Assembly: GCF_026005215.1 (NCBI RefSeq)
Contig: NZ_BPMA01000018.1
Span: forward strand, 60,773-124,772
Direction of reading: 5' to 3'
From: Capnocytophaga catalasegens
GTDB lineage: Bacteria > Bacteroidota > Bacteroidia > Flavobacteriales > Flavobacteriaceae
DNA length: 64,000 nt
A program made the translations under genes and the position numbers. Below the pieces are notes generated by a model. That model ran no database searches and was not told the DNA's origin. It saw only the letters and a program-made list of their open reading frames with translations. Positions 9,021-18,594 of the stretch are shown here, piece after piece (positions within the stretch are counted from its first letter, which is position 1; each line of letters starts with the position of its first letter).

Positions 9021-10442
9021 TTAGTTATCTTCCTTGACAATTATCTTCTTAGATTCTAACCGAGTGGATAGCCAACGCTTCATTTTTTCCATTTCTGCCT
9101 TGCGGTCAGTAGCTTTTGCTTCTTTTTTCCAATGAATTCTGAATACAGGAATGGTATCAATTTTCTTAAAGTTATTTTGAAGCTCATTGGCAAACGAAAC
9201 TGAAACTACATCATCATAATTTACTGAAATTTCCTTACATATCTGTTTGAATTTGGACGCCTCGCGATTGTATTTGCTAAGTACATCTACTTCTTTCTGC
9301 AATAATTTTATCTTACTCTCGCTGGACAAAAGTTGTTGCTTGCTCGTGGTGTAAAGTTCTTGCACATAATGACTTTGATCTTTCTGCTGCGTGTCGTTCA
9401 GTATGTAGAGTTTGGCATTTTTAAGATATTGATAGTTATCTTTTTGGTTATTCCAAAGTGTCTGTACTTCCTGCGATATGGGCGTATCCCCGAAAAAAAC
9501 CAACTCTATGTACGGATTTCCGTCGTTATATTCCACCTTTGACAAATCCTTCAAAAAGCGTCCGTCTGTAAATTCGTAAGTCTCAATACTATTCTCGATA
9601 AAGGTATTTGCACTATTTTTAAACTGCGACACCTTCCACACTTGGTAGAATGTATATCCAGCAGGAATCATTATCAGTGTTGCTACTACGTAAGCTATTC
9701 TTGAAATTCGTTTCCTTCTGGACGAATTAGCATATACTACCATTGGGAGTTTCAATACCCGAAGCACAATAAAAGTTGCCAAACCAATAAATATCGTATT
9801 GATTAAAAATAGATATAATGCTCCAAAAGCCAATTTCCAATTACCTACCGCCAAGAAAAAACCAACTGTACAAAGTGGAGGCATCAAAGCCGTAGCAATG
9901 GCAACACCAAATATAACACTTGCCATCGTGCCGCGTTTCGCACGAGCGATAACCAATGCTAATCCTCCGAAAAAGGCAATCAACACATCGCGAATATCAG
10001 GAGTAGTTCTTGCCAGAAGTTCGGACGAAGTGTCACGAAGTGGAAACAACCAAAAAAAGATAAATGCCGATGTAACACTCAAAAAAACCATCACTCCGAA
10101 GTTCTTAACTGCTCGGCGGAGTAAATCTACATCATTGATTGCCAATGACAACGCCATACCTAAGATAGGACCCATCAGAGGCGATATTAACATCGCACCA
10201 ATGATAACCGCCGTGGAGTTTGCATTCAGTCCGAGCGAAGCAATGACAATCGAGCATATCAGAATCCAAGAGGTATGTCCCTTAAAAGAAATATCATTCT
10301 TGATACTTTCGATAGTTGCTACGCGGTCGGTATCTTGCTGAATATTCATCAGCTCTCCAAAAAAGTCTTTTATCTGTTCCCAGATATTTTTCGGTTGTTC
10401 TTCTAAAGATACACGTTCTTTTGTTTCATTTGTCTGATTCAT
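9021..10442 (-). CDS. DUF389 domain-containing membrane protein (TIGR00341 type)
   Basis: 473 residues. After a hydrophilic 50-residue start, the conserved DUF389 core has about six membrane segments, including SWILICSIVIASLGLNANS, AVIIGAMLISPLMGPILGMA and ALMPPLCTVGFFLAVG. A hydrophilic C-terminal half of about 200 residues has coiled-coil character (SESKIKLLQKEVDVLSKYN). The family's role is not established. The gene is 21 bp downstream of the MscS channel gene on the same strand, suggesting a two-gene operon, so a role in membrane or osmotic stress is possible but is only an inference. Confidence 0.8.
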   Translation of the reverse strand: MNQTNETKERVSLEEQPKNIWEQIKDFFGELMNIQQDTDRVATIESIKNDISFKGHTSWILICSIVIASLGLNANSTAVIIGAMLISPLMGPILGMALSLAINDVDLLRRAVKNFGVMVFLSVTSAFIFFWLFPLRDTSSELLARTTPDIRDVLIAFFGGLALVIARAKRGTMASVIFGVAIATALMPPLCTVGFFLAVGNWKLAFGALYLFLINTIFIGLATFIVLRVLKLPMVVYANSSRRKRISRIAYVVATLIMIPAGYTFYQVWKVSQFKNSANTFIENSIETYEFTDGRFLKDLSKVEYNDGNPYIELVFFGDTPISQEVQTLWNNQKDNYQYLKNAKLYILNDTQQKDQSHYVQELYTTSKQQLLSSESKIKLLQKEVDVLSKYNREASKFKQICKEISVNYDDVVSVSFANELQNNFKKIDTIPVFRIHWKKEAKATDRKAEMEKMKRWLSTRLESKKIIVKEDN

Positions 10443-10463
10443 ATATAGTAGTTTTTAGTTTAT

Positions 10464-11345
10464 TTACCCTTGATTTTTTATTATTTTTTGTTCCAATCCC
10501 GAGCGAATATGAATATCCCGTTGTGGAAATGGTATCTCAATATTATGTTTTTCAAATTCCTTAAAGATAATATAGTACAGCTCACTTTTAAGTACCACAG
10601 GTTTCTGTATATAAGTAGAAGTCCAAACAACAAGCTCAAAATTTAGTGAGTTATCGCCATACTCTACAAACCAAAGGGCAGGTGCGGGGTCTTTAAGCAC
10701 ACCTTCGTGATTTTCGGCCACTGATAATACTATCTTTTTTACCTCTTCAGGATTTTCTTTGTATGAAACGCCTATTGGATAATGGAAACGTACCAATCTA
10801 TCATTGTGCGACCAATTGGTAACATTCCCGTTGATAAACTGAGAGTTTGGCACGATTACGGAAATATTATCATTAGTGATAATTCTTGTAGAACGCATTG
10901 AAATTGCTACAACATCACCCATAATATCACCTACCTGAATGCGATCGCCGACTTTAATCGGGCGTTCAAACAAAATAATAATCCCAGAAATGAAATTATT
11001 AGTAATATTCTGCAAGCCGAACCCCAGACCGACACCCAACGCTCCTAAAAGCCAACTAAACGCCCCCAAATCAAACCCCGCTGATTTGAAAATAAACAAA
11101 AATCCAAAAAGTAGAATCAAATAGCGTATAATAGTAACAATCGCCGACCGATTTCCCTTTTCTGTAATTCGAGTAGCAAAAAATTTATGCTCCAAGAAGT
11201 AAGTAATTCGCTTAACCACAAATACAAGTACCATACTTGACACCACCAAATAGATAAGCGTAAGCAGTGTAAAATTACTTCCTTTGACATCAAATATTAC
11301 AAAGTTCATTACATCTTTTAGTTTCTCTACAAAATTTATTTCCAT
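10464..11345 (-). CDS. Small-conductance mechanosensitive channel (MscS family)
   Basis: 293 residues. Membrane segments near the N-terminus lead into the pore-lining TM3 region WLLGALGVGLGFGLQNITNN, followed by the soluble beta domain FERPIKVGDRIQVGDIMG, VVAISMRSTRI and VIVPNSQFINGNVTNWS. Channels of this family open under membrane tension and release solutes on osmotic downshock. It is a short member, similar in size to E. coli MscS, without large periplasmic domains. It is probably co-transcribed with the DUF389 gene downstream. Confidence 0.9.
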   Translation of the reverse strand: MEINFVEKLKDVMNFVIFDVKGSNFTLLTLIYLVVSSMVLVFVVKRITYFLEHKFFATRITEKGNRSAIVTIIRYLILLFGFLFIFKSAGFDLGAFSWLLGALGVGLGFGLQNITNNFISGIIILFERPIKVGDRIQVGDIMGDVVAISMRSTRIITNDNISVIVPNSQFINGNVTNWSHNDRLVRFHYPIGVSYKENPEEVKKIVLSVAENHEGVLKDPAPALWFVEYGDNSLNFELVVWTSTYIQKPVVLKSELYYIIFKEFEKHNIEIPFPQRDIHIRSGLEQKIIKNQG

Positions 11346-11513
11346 AAAAAGATATTATTTTTATATGTTAATAATTTTATTTCTTACAATACAAATCAAA
11401 ATAAACACATATAAATATATAAATCTCTATTTTGATTTAATTTTGATAGACAGAAAAATAAAAATTCTATTTATTATATCAAAATTGATACAAATACATT
11501 TTTATTTCTACCT

Positions 11514-11841
11514 TCCGAATATCAAATACTACATTTTAACAATTCAAATTTCTATCCGAATTTCGGAATATAGCATACTATTTTATTTTCTCCTATCCGA
11601 ACTTCGGACGATATATTTCATTTTATAAAACTAAAATCATAACTTCGGACGATATGTTTTATTTTATAAATCTACGCTCCGAATCTCGGACAACATATTT
11701 CAATTTATAAAACTCCAATCAGAACTCCGGACGATATGTTTTAATTTTTATTTACTCCGTCCGGACTCCGGATAAAGTGTTTCTATTTTTATTTTTTCCT
11801 TCCGAACATCGGATAATACCTTTTTATTTTTCTAATTACTA
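11514..11841. repeat. Minisatellite: eight tandem 41-bp units with a palindromic core
   Basis: Eight units begin at 11514, 11555, 11596, 11637, 11678, 11719, 11760 and 11801, an exact period of 41 bp. Each begins with a 13-bp near-palindrome (consensus TCCGAACTTCGGA) followed by AT-rich sequence such as ACGATATATTTCATTTTATA. Units diverge by substitutions, not indels. It lies in a gene-free region of almost 1 kb (11346-12341) between mscS and the transketolase N-subunit gene; the rest of that region is AT-rich and I see nothing else in it. Because the segments between palindromes also resemble each other, this is not a CRISPR array. Confidence 0.85.
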
Positions 11842-12341
11842 TTTTTATACAAAAAAATACAATTATATTTTTAAATATCTAAATTTACTATAAAATAGAT
11901 AGTTTTTAAATTATAAATATAGTAATTATAACCAAAAAAGATATAGCCTAATATTTTTTTGGTAGTTCATAATTACTTTTTTTAGTAAAAAGTATCAGAA
12001 TACATAGAACTGAAAAAGGGATTGGAATTTATATTTTTTCTTTTCTTACGTCTTGCAATGTATTGGTAAATAAATTAGCTATAAATATAAAAACAATAAA
12101 CAAAACAGATAGATAACTCATTACCAAACGTTTTTTTATAAATATTTAGTGAGTAATATTTTATCTTCTCCGATGCCTTTCGATAGTAATTAGTAGCATT
12201 ACATACATCAATAGTATAAAATAGAGCGTATTCGTTAGCTTTACATATAATATTCTAACCTCCGACATATAAATTAATAGATATCAACCAAAAAAATAAG
12301 GAGCAATCTACCTAACGGATAAGTATACTCCTTGATTTATA

Positions 12342-13187
12342 CTAATAATCACCCAGAGTTTCAGGATTCTGAGCCAGAGCCTTTGCCAATTGCTCATCAT
12401 TGGGGGATTTTCCGTGCCAAGCGTGTGTTCCCATCATAAAATCTACGCCATTACCCATTTCGGTATGTAGTAATACACATACGGGCTTACCCTTTCCAGT
12501 TAGCGACTTGGCTTCTTTCATACCTTTTAATATAGATGAAATGTCGTTCCCTTTCTCTATATCGACAACTACCCAACCGAACGCTTCGAACTTAGCTCTT
12601 AGGTCTCCCAACGGAAGGACGTTGTCTGTACTCCCATCGATTTGCTTTTTGTTATAATCAATCGTCGCTATCAGATTATCGACCGCCTTTCCGCCGGCGT
12701 ACATCGCAGCTTCCCACACTTGTCCTTCTTGCAATTCACCGTCTCCGTGAAGTGTATATACCAAATGTGTATCCCCATTGAGCTTTTTCGCAAGTGCAGC
12801 CCCTATCCCGACGGACAGCCCTTGCCCTAGCGACCCCGAAGCGATGCGTATGCCTTCCAATCCTTCGTGTGGCGTAGGGTGGCCTTGCAATCGGGAGTCT
12901 ATCAATCGGAATGTATTTAGTTCTTCCACTGGAAAGTATCCTCGCCGAGCCAATACACTATAAAATACCGGCGAAATATGCCCGTTAGATAGGAAAAAAA
13001 GGTCTTCTCCTTTGCCATCCATCGAAAATTTCGTCTCGATTTCCATCAGCTCATTGTACAGGCATACTAAAAACTCCGCACACCCTAGCGAACCACCTGG
13101 ATGCCCAGAATTTACCTTGTGAACCATTCGTAAAATATCTCTACGCACCTGCGTAGTAAGGTCTGTAAGTTGTTGAATATTTGACAT
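12342..13187 (-). CDS. Transketolase, N-terminal subunit
   Basis: 281 residues forming the diphosphate-binding half of transketolase. Visible are SGHPGGSLGCAEFL, FLSNGHISPVFYSVLARRG, and the thiamine-diphosphate motif HGDGELQEGQVWEAAMYAG leading to the asparagine in TIDYNKKQIDG. It ends in MMGTHAWHGKSPNDEQ, a conserved block of this half. It needs the C-terminal subunit (4168-5118), which lies 7.2 kb downstream on the same strand with seven unrelated genes between. Its own 3' side faces the 41-bp minisatellite. A TATCTTTG box on the minus strand (13215-13222) could be its promoter. Confidence 0.93.
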   Translation of the reverse strand: MSNIQQLTDLTTQVRRDILRMVHKVNSGHPGGSLGCAEFLVCLYNELMEIETKFSMDGKGEDLFFLSNGHISPVFYSVLARRGYFPVEELNTFRLIDSRLQGHPTPHEGLEGIRIASGSLGQGLSVGIGAALAKKLNGDTHLVYTLHGDGELQEGQVWEAAMYAGGKAVDNLIATIDYNKKQIDGSTDNVLPLGDLRAKFEAFGWVVVDIEKGNDISSILKGMKEAKSLTGKGKPVCVLLHTEMGNGVDFMMGTHAWHGKSPNDEQLAKALAQNPETLGDY

Positions 13188-13297
13188 TTTTGATTTTTTT
13201 GATTTTTAATTGCACAAAGATACATTTTTTCAAGAAATAATTAAAATATTTTATTTTTTTAACCGCGTTGTCAGATGAAAATATAGCTTAAATATGA

Positions 13298-15550
13298 TTA
13301 TTTGACAAAATATGGATCGGGAGTCTTGTATTTACTAAGTCGTTCATCTTGTGGCTTGTCAGTCATATCGAATGTTAATTTACCTCCTTTCATTATTTCA
13401 TCATATGTAATGTATAAACGATCTAAAGGTTGATTATTCAAATACAAATCTTTAATATATCGATTACTATGTGATAGATTACGCGCTTTTACCACAAAAG
13501 TATTTCCATTTTCTAACTGTAATGTAATTTCTTTGAAAGCAGGTATTCCCAACATAAATGTTCCTTGAGCCGGATTGACAGGATAGATTCCCATAGCGCT
13601 GAGAATATACCAAGATGACATTTGCCCACAATCCTCATTGCCACAATGTCCGTCAGGAGTATTTTTGTATTGTGTATGTAATATTTCCCAAACGCGTTCT
13701 TGGGTTTTCGATGGACGTTTGGTATAATTATAAAGATAAGCTACGTGATGACTTGGTTCATTGCCGTGAACGTATTGTCCTATCATTCCGGTGCTAAAAA
13801 TAGGTAGCTTTTCATCGACGGTTGAAGCAAAGTTGAACATTGAATCTAATTTGATTTCAAAGGCATCTTCTCCGCCCATCACCTCGACAAGAGCAGGAAT
13901 ATTTTGAGGAACTGCCCAACGATATTGCCAAGCATTACTTTCACAGAAATATTTTGTATATTCTTTTGGATTGAAGTTTTTTATAAACTGATTTTTAGCA
14001 TTTTTAGGACGGAAGAATTTTGTTTCTTGATCAAAAAGATATCTCCAATTTTCGGAACGCTTCAAGAAATATTCGTAGTCTTCATTTTTTCCTAAATCTT
14101 TGGCAAACATAGCAATACACCAATCATCGTACGCATATTCGAGAGCTTTTGATACAGACCAATTTTCTCCTGAAGAATCCAATTCGTAGGGAATATACCC
14201 ATAGTTTTTGTACAAATTGATTTCTCTTCCGTCTTCCATAGCACTTTCTTTGCAAGCTCGGTAAGCCAAATCTTTATCCATTGGTATTCCTTTAAAATAA
14301 GCATCAACAATGACAGGAATGGCATGATACCCTATCATCATATTGGTTTCATTTCCTTGCATTGACCAAACAGGGAGCAATCCTGTTTCTTTGTAATGAG
14401 CTAAGAAAGAGGCAATAAAATGTGCCGTTTTTTCAGGTTGTAAAATCGTATATAATGGATGTGCTGCACGAAAAGTATCCCAAAGCGAAAAGGTATCATA
14501 GCGGTTGTAAGTATCTATTCGTTGGACACTTCCATCAGCTCCTTTGTAAAAACCATCTACATCGCTCAGTAAATTAGGAACAATCATTGATTGATACAAC
14601 ATTGTGTAAAAGATTGTTTTTTCGTTTTCATTCATTGTTTTTATCTGAACCTTTTGAAGTTCTTGTTCCCACATATCATTTGCTCTGATTTTAAACAAAT
14701 CAAAGTCAAATCCTTGTGCCTCGGCTTGCATATTTTGATAAGCTCCTTCAATGCTTGTAGAAGATATTGCAGTTTTTAAGACAATTTGTTCGTTTTCATT
14801 GGTTTTATAATTCAAAACTATTCGTGTATCTTTGGAATGCGCATAATAAGTTGAAGCCAAAGAGTCTTGGTCAAAAAGTTGATAACTAACAAAAGGTTTG
14901 GATAGTTTTATCACAAAAAAAACTTTTTGGTCTTTTGCCCACCCAGTAGAATGTCGATATCCTTCAATAGTTGTACTATCTACTACATTGATACAAGTTT
15001 CGGTAGGTTTGTCCCAATTTATGGCATATCCTAAATCGACACTAATTTTTGTTTTTTCATCGGCGGGGAAGGTATATCGATGTATGCCTACACGTGGAGT
15101 TGCTGTTAATTCAGCTTTTATTTGAAAACTTTGCAAATCTACGGAATAGTACCCTGGTGAAGCGATTTCATTCTGATGATTAAATATGGAATAAGGAATA
15201 TAATTATTGGCTGAAATTCGTTTTTTGAAACGACTATTGGTAGGCATTATCAAGATATCATACAAATCACCAGCACCTGTTCCTGAAAGGTGCAAATGTG
15301 AAAAGCCCGAGATAATACTATCTTGGTAAAAATATCCTGATATTCTGTCCCAGCCTGCAATTCCTATATCGGGACTTAATTGTACCATTCCGAAAGGAGT
15401 AGTTGCACCAGGATACGTATTACCTGTTCCATCGGTGCCTATAAAAGGATTAACATACTGAGTAAGTCGCATGTTTTCGGTTTCGCCAAATTCTTGTTTG
15501 CACGAAAGAAGAGTACTTACAATTCCGAAAATAAAAAGTATCTTTCTCAT
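13298..15550 (-). CDS. GH92 family alpha-mannosidase, lipoprotein
   Basis: About 750 residues from the ATG at 15550; an upstream alternative start adds ten residues ahead of the signal and is less likely. The N-terminus MRKILFIFGIVSTLLSC is a lipoprotein signal. GH92 hallmarks follow: YVNPFIGTDGTGNTYPGATT, GMVQLSPDIG, then RYDTFSLWDTFRAAHPLYTI, NETNMMIGYHAIPVIVDAY, GNEPSHHVAYLYNY and GHCGNEDCGQMSSWYILSAM. GH92 enzymes are calcium-dependent exo-alpha-mannosidases acting on host N-glycans and related glycans. It is probably surface or periplasm anchored and feeds mannose from glycoproteins. It stands alone, with no SusC/SusD pair nearby. Confidence 0.93.
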   Translation of the reverse strand: MRKILFIFGIVSTLLSCKQEFGETENMRLTQYVNPFIGTDGTGNTYPGATTPFGMVQLSPDIGIAGWDRISGYFYQDSIISGFSHLHLSGTGAGDLYDILIMPTNSRFKKRISANNYIPYSIFNHQNEIASPGYYSVDLQSFQIKAELTATPRVGIHRYTFPADEKTKISVDLGYAINWDKPTETCINVVDSTTIEGYRHSTGWAKDQKVFFVIKLSKPFVSYQLFDQDSLASTYYAHSKDTRIVLNYKTNENEQIVLKTAISSTSIEGAYQNMQAEAQGFDFDLFKIRANDMWEQELQKVQIKTMNENEKTIFYTMLYQSMIVPNLLSDVDGFYKGADGSVQRIDTYNRYDTFSLWDTFRAAHPLYTILQPEKTAHFIASFLAHYKETGLLPVWSMQGNETNMMIGYHAIPVIVDAYFKGIPMDKDLAYRACKESAMEDGREINLYKNYGYIPYELDSSGENWSVSKALEYAYDDWCIAMFAKDLGKNEDYEYFLKRSENWRYLFDQETKFFRPKNAKNQFIKNFNPKEYTKYFCESNAWQYRWAVPQNIPALVEVMGGEDAFEIKLDSMFNFASTVDEKLPIFSTGMIGQYVHGNEPSHHVAYLYNYTKRPSKTQERVWEILHTQYKNTPDGHCGNEDCGQMSSWYILSAMGIYPVNPAQGTFMLGIPAFKEITLQLENGNTFVVKARNLSHSNRYIKDLYLNNQPLDRLYITYDEIMKGGKLTFDMTDKPQDERLSKYKTPDPYFVK

Positions 15551-15919
15551 AAAATAATTGATATAAAAATTTCCTTGCAAAAATACATTTTTCTTATCAA
15601 AATCAAATATGAAAAATTGATTTTATTGTTTTTATTTTTTACAATATACACTCATTTTTATATTTTTTGATAGTAGCAATTAACTCTTTCGGTATAAACT
15701 TTGGAAATTATTTTTTCATAAAAAACATAATATTCTATATATCAATAAGAAATAAAGTATTATAACATAAAAAAATATTTTTATAAAATGATTTTTATAT
15801 TTATTTGTTTTTCTATACATTTGCAAACGCTTGTTGATTATAAGATATTTGTTAAATTTTATAACTATCGAGCACCGAAGAATTTTCTAATAAAAATAAA
15901 AACTAAACTTACATAACAA
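15551..15919. other. Divergent promoter region, AT-rich
   Basis: This 369-bp gap separates divergent genes. A TATTTTTG box on the minus strand (15578-15585) with a TTG about 18 nt upstream may drive the GH92 gene. On the plus strand TACATTTG (15816-15823) may drive the isomerase gene with a leader near 90 nt. I see no gene or repeat here. Confidence 0.4.
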
Positions 15920-16852
15920 ATGGATAACGGAATTTATGCAAAATTTATAACTTCCAGAGGAGAAATTCTGGTACGTCTTACTTATGACAAAACACCTGCA
16001 ACGGTTGGAAATTTCGTAGCTTTGGCAGAAGGGACAATGAAAAACACAGCTCGCAAAGAAGGTGAGCCTTACTATGATGGATTGAAATTTCATCGTGTAA
16101 TTGCTGACTTTATGATACAAGGAGGTTGTCCTTTGGGTACGGGTACAGGCGATGCTGGTTACAAGTTTGATGATGAGTTTCACCCTGATTTAAAGCACGA
16201 CAAACCCGGAGTACTTTCGATGGCTAATGCAGGAGCTAACACCAATAGTAGTCAGTTTTTTATTACCCACACTCCTACTCCGTGGCTTGATAATAAGCAT
16301 GCTGTTTTCGGTCAAGTTATTGAAGGTCAAGATGTTGTCGATTCGATACAACAAGGAGATACTATTGAAAAAGTAGAAATTCTTAGAATTGGTAAAGAAG
16401 CCTTGGAATGGGATGCTTTGGTTCATTTTAATCAATTCAATGCAGAAAAAGAAGAGCGAATAGCCGAGCAAAAACGAAAAGCAGAACAAACCTTCGCTCA
16501 AATAACACAAGGTTTTGAAAGAACCCAAAGCGGACTTTTCTACAAAATAATAGAAAATGGAAGCGGAAAAAAAGCACAAAAAGGGCAAAATGTTTCAGTG
16601 CATTATACCGGTATGCTCTTAGATGGACAAGTGTTTGATTCTTCGCTTAGAAGAGGTGTACCGCTTGATTTTGTGGTAGGAATTGGGCAGGTTATTGCCG
16701 GTTGGGACGAAGGTATTTTATTATTGAATGAAGGGGACAAAGCTCGCTTTGTTATTCCGTCAGAATTGGGATATGGTAGTCGTGGAGCAGGTGGAGTTAT
16801 ACCTCCTAATGCTATACTTATATTCGATGTAGAACTAGTGAAGGTTGGGTAG
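15920..16852 (+). CDS. Peptidyl-prolyl isomerase with cyclophilin and FKBP domains in one chain
   Basis: 310 residues with two different prolyl-isomerase folds. Residues 1 to about 160 are a cyclophilin ([50 protein letters not shown]). A charged helical linker of about 40 residues ([17 protein letters not shown]) follows, then an FKBP domain ([53 protein letters not shown]). Dual-family immunophilins of this order are known from Flavobacteria and some protists. There is no signal peptide, so it should act in the cytoplasm as a folding helper. Confidence in both domains is high; the client proteins are unknown. Confidence 0.93.
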   Translation: MDNGIYAKFITSRGEILVRLTYDKTPATVGNFVALAEGTMKNTARKEGEPYYDGLKFHRVIADFMIQGGCPLGTGTGDAGYKFDDEFHPDLKHDKPGVLSMANAGANTNSSQFFITHTPTPWLDNKHAVFGQVIEGQDVVDSIQQGDTIEKVEILRIGKEALEWDALVHFNQFNAEKEERIAEQKRKAEQTFAQITQGFERTQSGLFYKIIENGSGKKAQKGQNVSVHYTGMLLDGQVFDSSLRRGVPLDFVVGIGQVIAGWDEGILLLNEGDKARFVIPSELGYGSRGAGGVIPPNAILIFDVELVKVG

Positions 16853-16960
16853 AAGCTATTTCTTCTATTATTTTCAAATTATCTTTAACACATATTGATT
16901 CGTATCAATTGTTAATACCACAAAATAATTTTATAGGAATAAATATTATACTTTGTTCTA

Positions 16961-17917
16961 ATGAAACGAATATTTGATAACATACTTTCAACTCGTAAAG
17001 AGCCTTGTTTATTTATAAACTTAGGAGGTGTTTTGAAAAAACTCTTAGAAGGTTCTAAAATGTCTAAGCAATATAAACCTATTATATTCAATACGCTTGA
17101 AAATAAGCATACAATTACAGAAGTAGTTAATCGATTGAATATCCGAATTATTGTAATTGAAACATCAAAAGTAAAAGAATATAAAGAAGACGAAATACAC
17201 GAGCTTATAAAGCTTAGAACTCAGGGAGTTATTATTTATGAAGCCGAAGAGTTCTATGAACTAATAAACAAACGGATACCGATTGTACGTTTGAATGAAC
17301 GGGAATACTTAGGAGATGCCATTTTTTCTATTCGGATGCGAAGACGTTATAAATATTTGAAAAGGCTCTTTGATTTGTTCTGTGTGCTGATGATTTTTCC
17401 TTTTGCTTTGGTACTAATTATCATAGGGGGAATTTTGGTGAAACTAACCTCTAAGGGAAGTGTCTTTTTTTCGCAAGTACGAGTGGGTGAGAATAGTGAA
17501 AAGTTTGTCATTCGCAAAATAAGAACGATGGAAACGAAAGGAAATGACGGAGGTTTTACACAAACTAATGACACGCGTATTACAACTGTTGGGAAATTTC
17601 TGCGTTTGACCAAGATTGATGAGTTACCTCAGTTGTGGAACATTCTAATAGGTGATATGAGTATTGTAGGTCCTCGACCTGAGCGCCCCGAATACGTAGA
17701 ACAATACTCAAAAATCAATCCGTTTTTTAATTTAAGACATATGGTAAAACCAGGAGTTTCTGGTTGGGCTCAAATTCATATTCCGAAAGCTACTCCGCAG
17801 GACAATTTAAAAAAATTGGAATATGATTTATTTTATATCAAAAAATATCACTGGTCGTTGGATATAATTGTCTTATGGGAGACTATCAAAATCGTTTTCA
17901 GAATGGATAGTAATTGA
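16961..17917 (+). CDS. Polyprenyl-phosphate sugar phosphotransferase (initiating enzyme of surface glycan)
   Basis: 318 residues. The first 125 resemble the variable cytosolic domain; a membrane segment FDLFCVLMIFPFALVLIIIG precedes the catalytic region, with GSVFFSQVRVGENSEKFVIR, KIRTMETKG, TKIDELPQLWNILIGDMSIV, GPRPERPEYVEQY and GVSGWAQIH. These are the standard motifs of the WcaJ/PglC superfamily that moves a sugar-1-phosphate from a nucleotide sugar to undecaprenyl phosphate. It opens the polysaccharide locus that runs to about 31.2 kb. The transferred sugar cannot be read from sequence. Confidence 0.9.
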   Translation: MKRIFDNILSTRKEPCLFINLGGVLKKLLEGSKMSKQYKPIIFNTLENKHTITEVVNRLNIRIIVIETSKVKEYKEDEIHELIKLRTQGVIIYEAEEFYELINKRIPIVRLNEREYLGDAIFSIRMRRRYKYLKRLFDLFCVLMIFPFALVLIIIGGILVKLTSKGSVFFSQVRVGENSEKFVIRKIRTMETKGNDGGFTQTNDTRITTVGKFLRLTKIDELPQLWNILIGDMSIVGPRPERPEYVEQYSKINPFFNLRHMVKPGVSGWAQIHIPKATPQDNLKKLEYDLFYIKKYHWSLDIIVLWETIKIVFRMDSN

Positions 17918-17943
17918 TATTTTGAAAAAAATTTTTATCTTTG
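17914..17943 (+). promoter_or_regulatory. Bacteroidetes-type promoter for the Uma2 genes
   Basis: TTG (17914-17916), 19 nt, then TATCTTTG (17936-17943), 19 nt before the ATG at 17963. The -33 element overlaps the stop codon of the preceding sugar transferase gene, so the following genes have their own start of transcription. Confidence 0.7.
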
Positions 17944-17962
17944 TCCGAAAAAAAAAATTCTT

Positions 17963-18565
17963 ATGAAAACCATTACAGACATCAATCAGTTAGATATGAA
18001 CGGCGTATATACGTATGCGGATTATCTGCTATGGAAGTTTCAGGAACGAGTGGAGCTTATCAAAGGGAAAATTTTTAAAATGTCGCCTGCGCCGAGTAGG
18101 AAACATCAAGATATTTCAAGAAAAATAAATCGCAAATTAGATGCTTTTTTTTGCAACGGAAGTTGTAATTTGTACTATGCTCCTTTTGATGTTCGTTTAC
18201 CTCAAAAAAGTAAAAAAGACGAACAAATATACACGGTAGTTCAGCCTGACCTTTGTGTGATTTGTGACCCAAAAAAACTTGATGAACGTGGGTGTATCGG
18301 TGCACCCGATTTGATTATCGAAATACTTTCGCCGGGGAACTCTAAAAAAGAAATGAAAAACAAATATGAACTTTATCAAGAGGCAGGTGTTCGGGAATAT
18401 TGGGTGGTAAATCCTTTGGAAGAAAATATTTTGATATATGTGTTAGATAATGGAAAATATCATTCACTAAAACCTGTTGTTGATGATTTTGCTTGTTCTG
18501 AAATTTTCCTTGATTTGAAAATACATACAGATGATATTTTTGAACAGGAAATAAAACATTCATAA
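17963..18565 (+). CDS. Uma2 family PD-(D/E)XK nuclease-like protein, copy 1
   Basis: 200 residues. The Uma2 fold is recognised by VELIKGKIFKMSPAP near the start, then VVQPDLCVICDPKKL, and the catalytic-type block GAPDLIIEILSPGNSKKEM followed by YQEAGVREYWVVNP. The acidic residues and lysine of a PD-(D/E)XK core are present. Uma2 proteins are common, often in multiple copies, and their role is not settled. Its 5' 120 bp and the segment from about 18180 are almost identical to copy 2, 632 bp downstream, while about 90 bp between them differ strongly. It sits between polysaccharide genes and is not obviously part of that pathway. Confidence 0.85.
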   Translation: MKTITDINQLDMNGVYTYADYLLWKFQERVELIKGKIFKMSPAPSRKHQDISRKINRKLDAFFCNGSCNLYYAPFDVRLPQKSKKDEQIYTVVQPDLCVICDPKKLDERGCIGAPDLIIEILSPGNSKKEMKNKYELYQEAGVREYWVVNPLEENILIYVLDNGKYHSLKPVVDDFACSEIFLDLKIHTDDIFEQEIKHS

Positions 18566-18594
18566 TCAACAAAATACAAATTGCAAAATCAATT

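Noticed and set aside
9799..10341. A 180-codon open frame on the plus strand opposite the DUF389 gene
   Set aside because: It lies wholly antisense to a well-supported membrane protein gene, and its translation looks like no known family.
11514..11841. Regularly spaced palindromic repeats taken as a CRISPR array
   Set aside because: The segments between the palindromes also resemble one another, the conserved core is only 13 bp, and no cas genes are present. It is a minisatellite.
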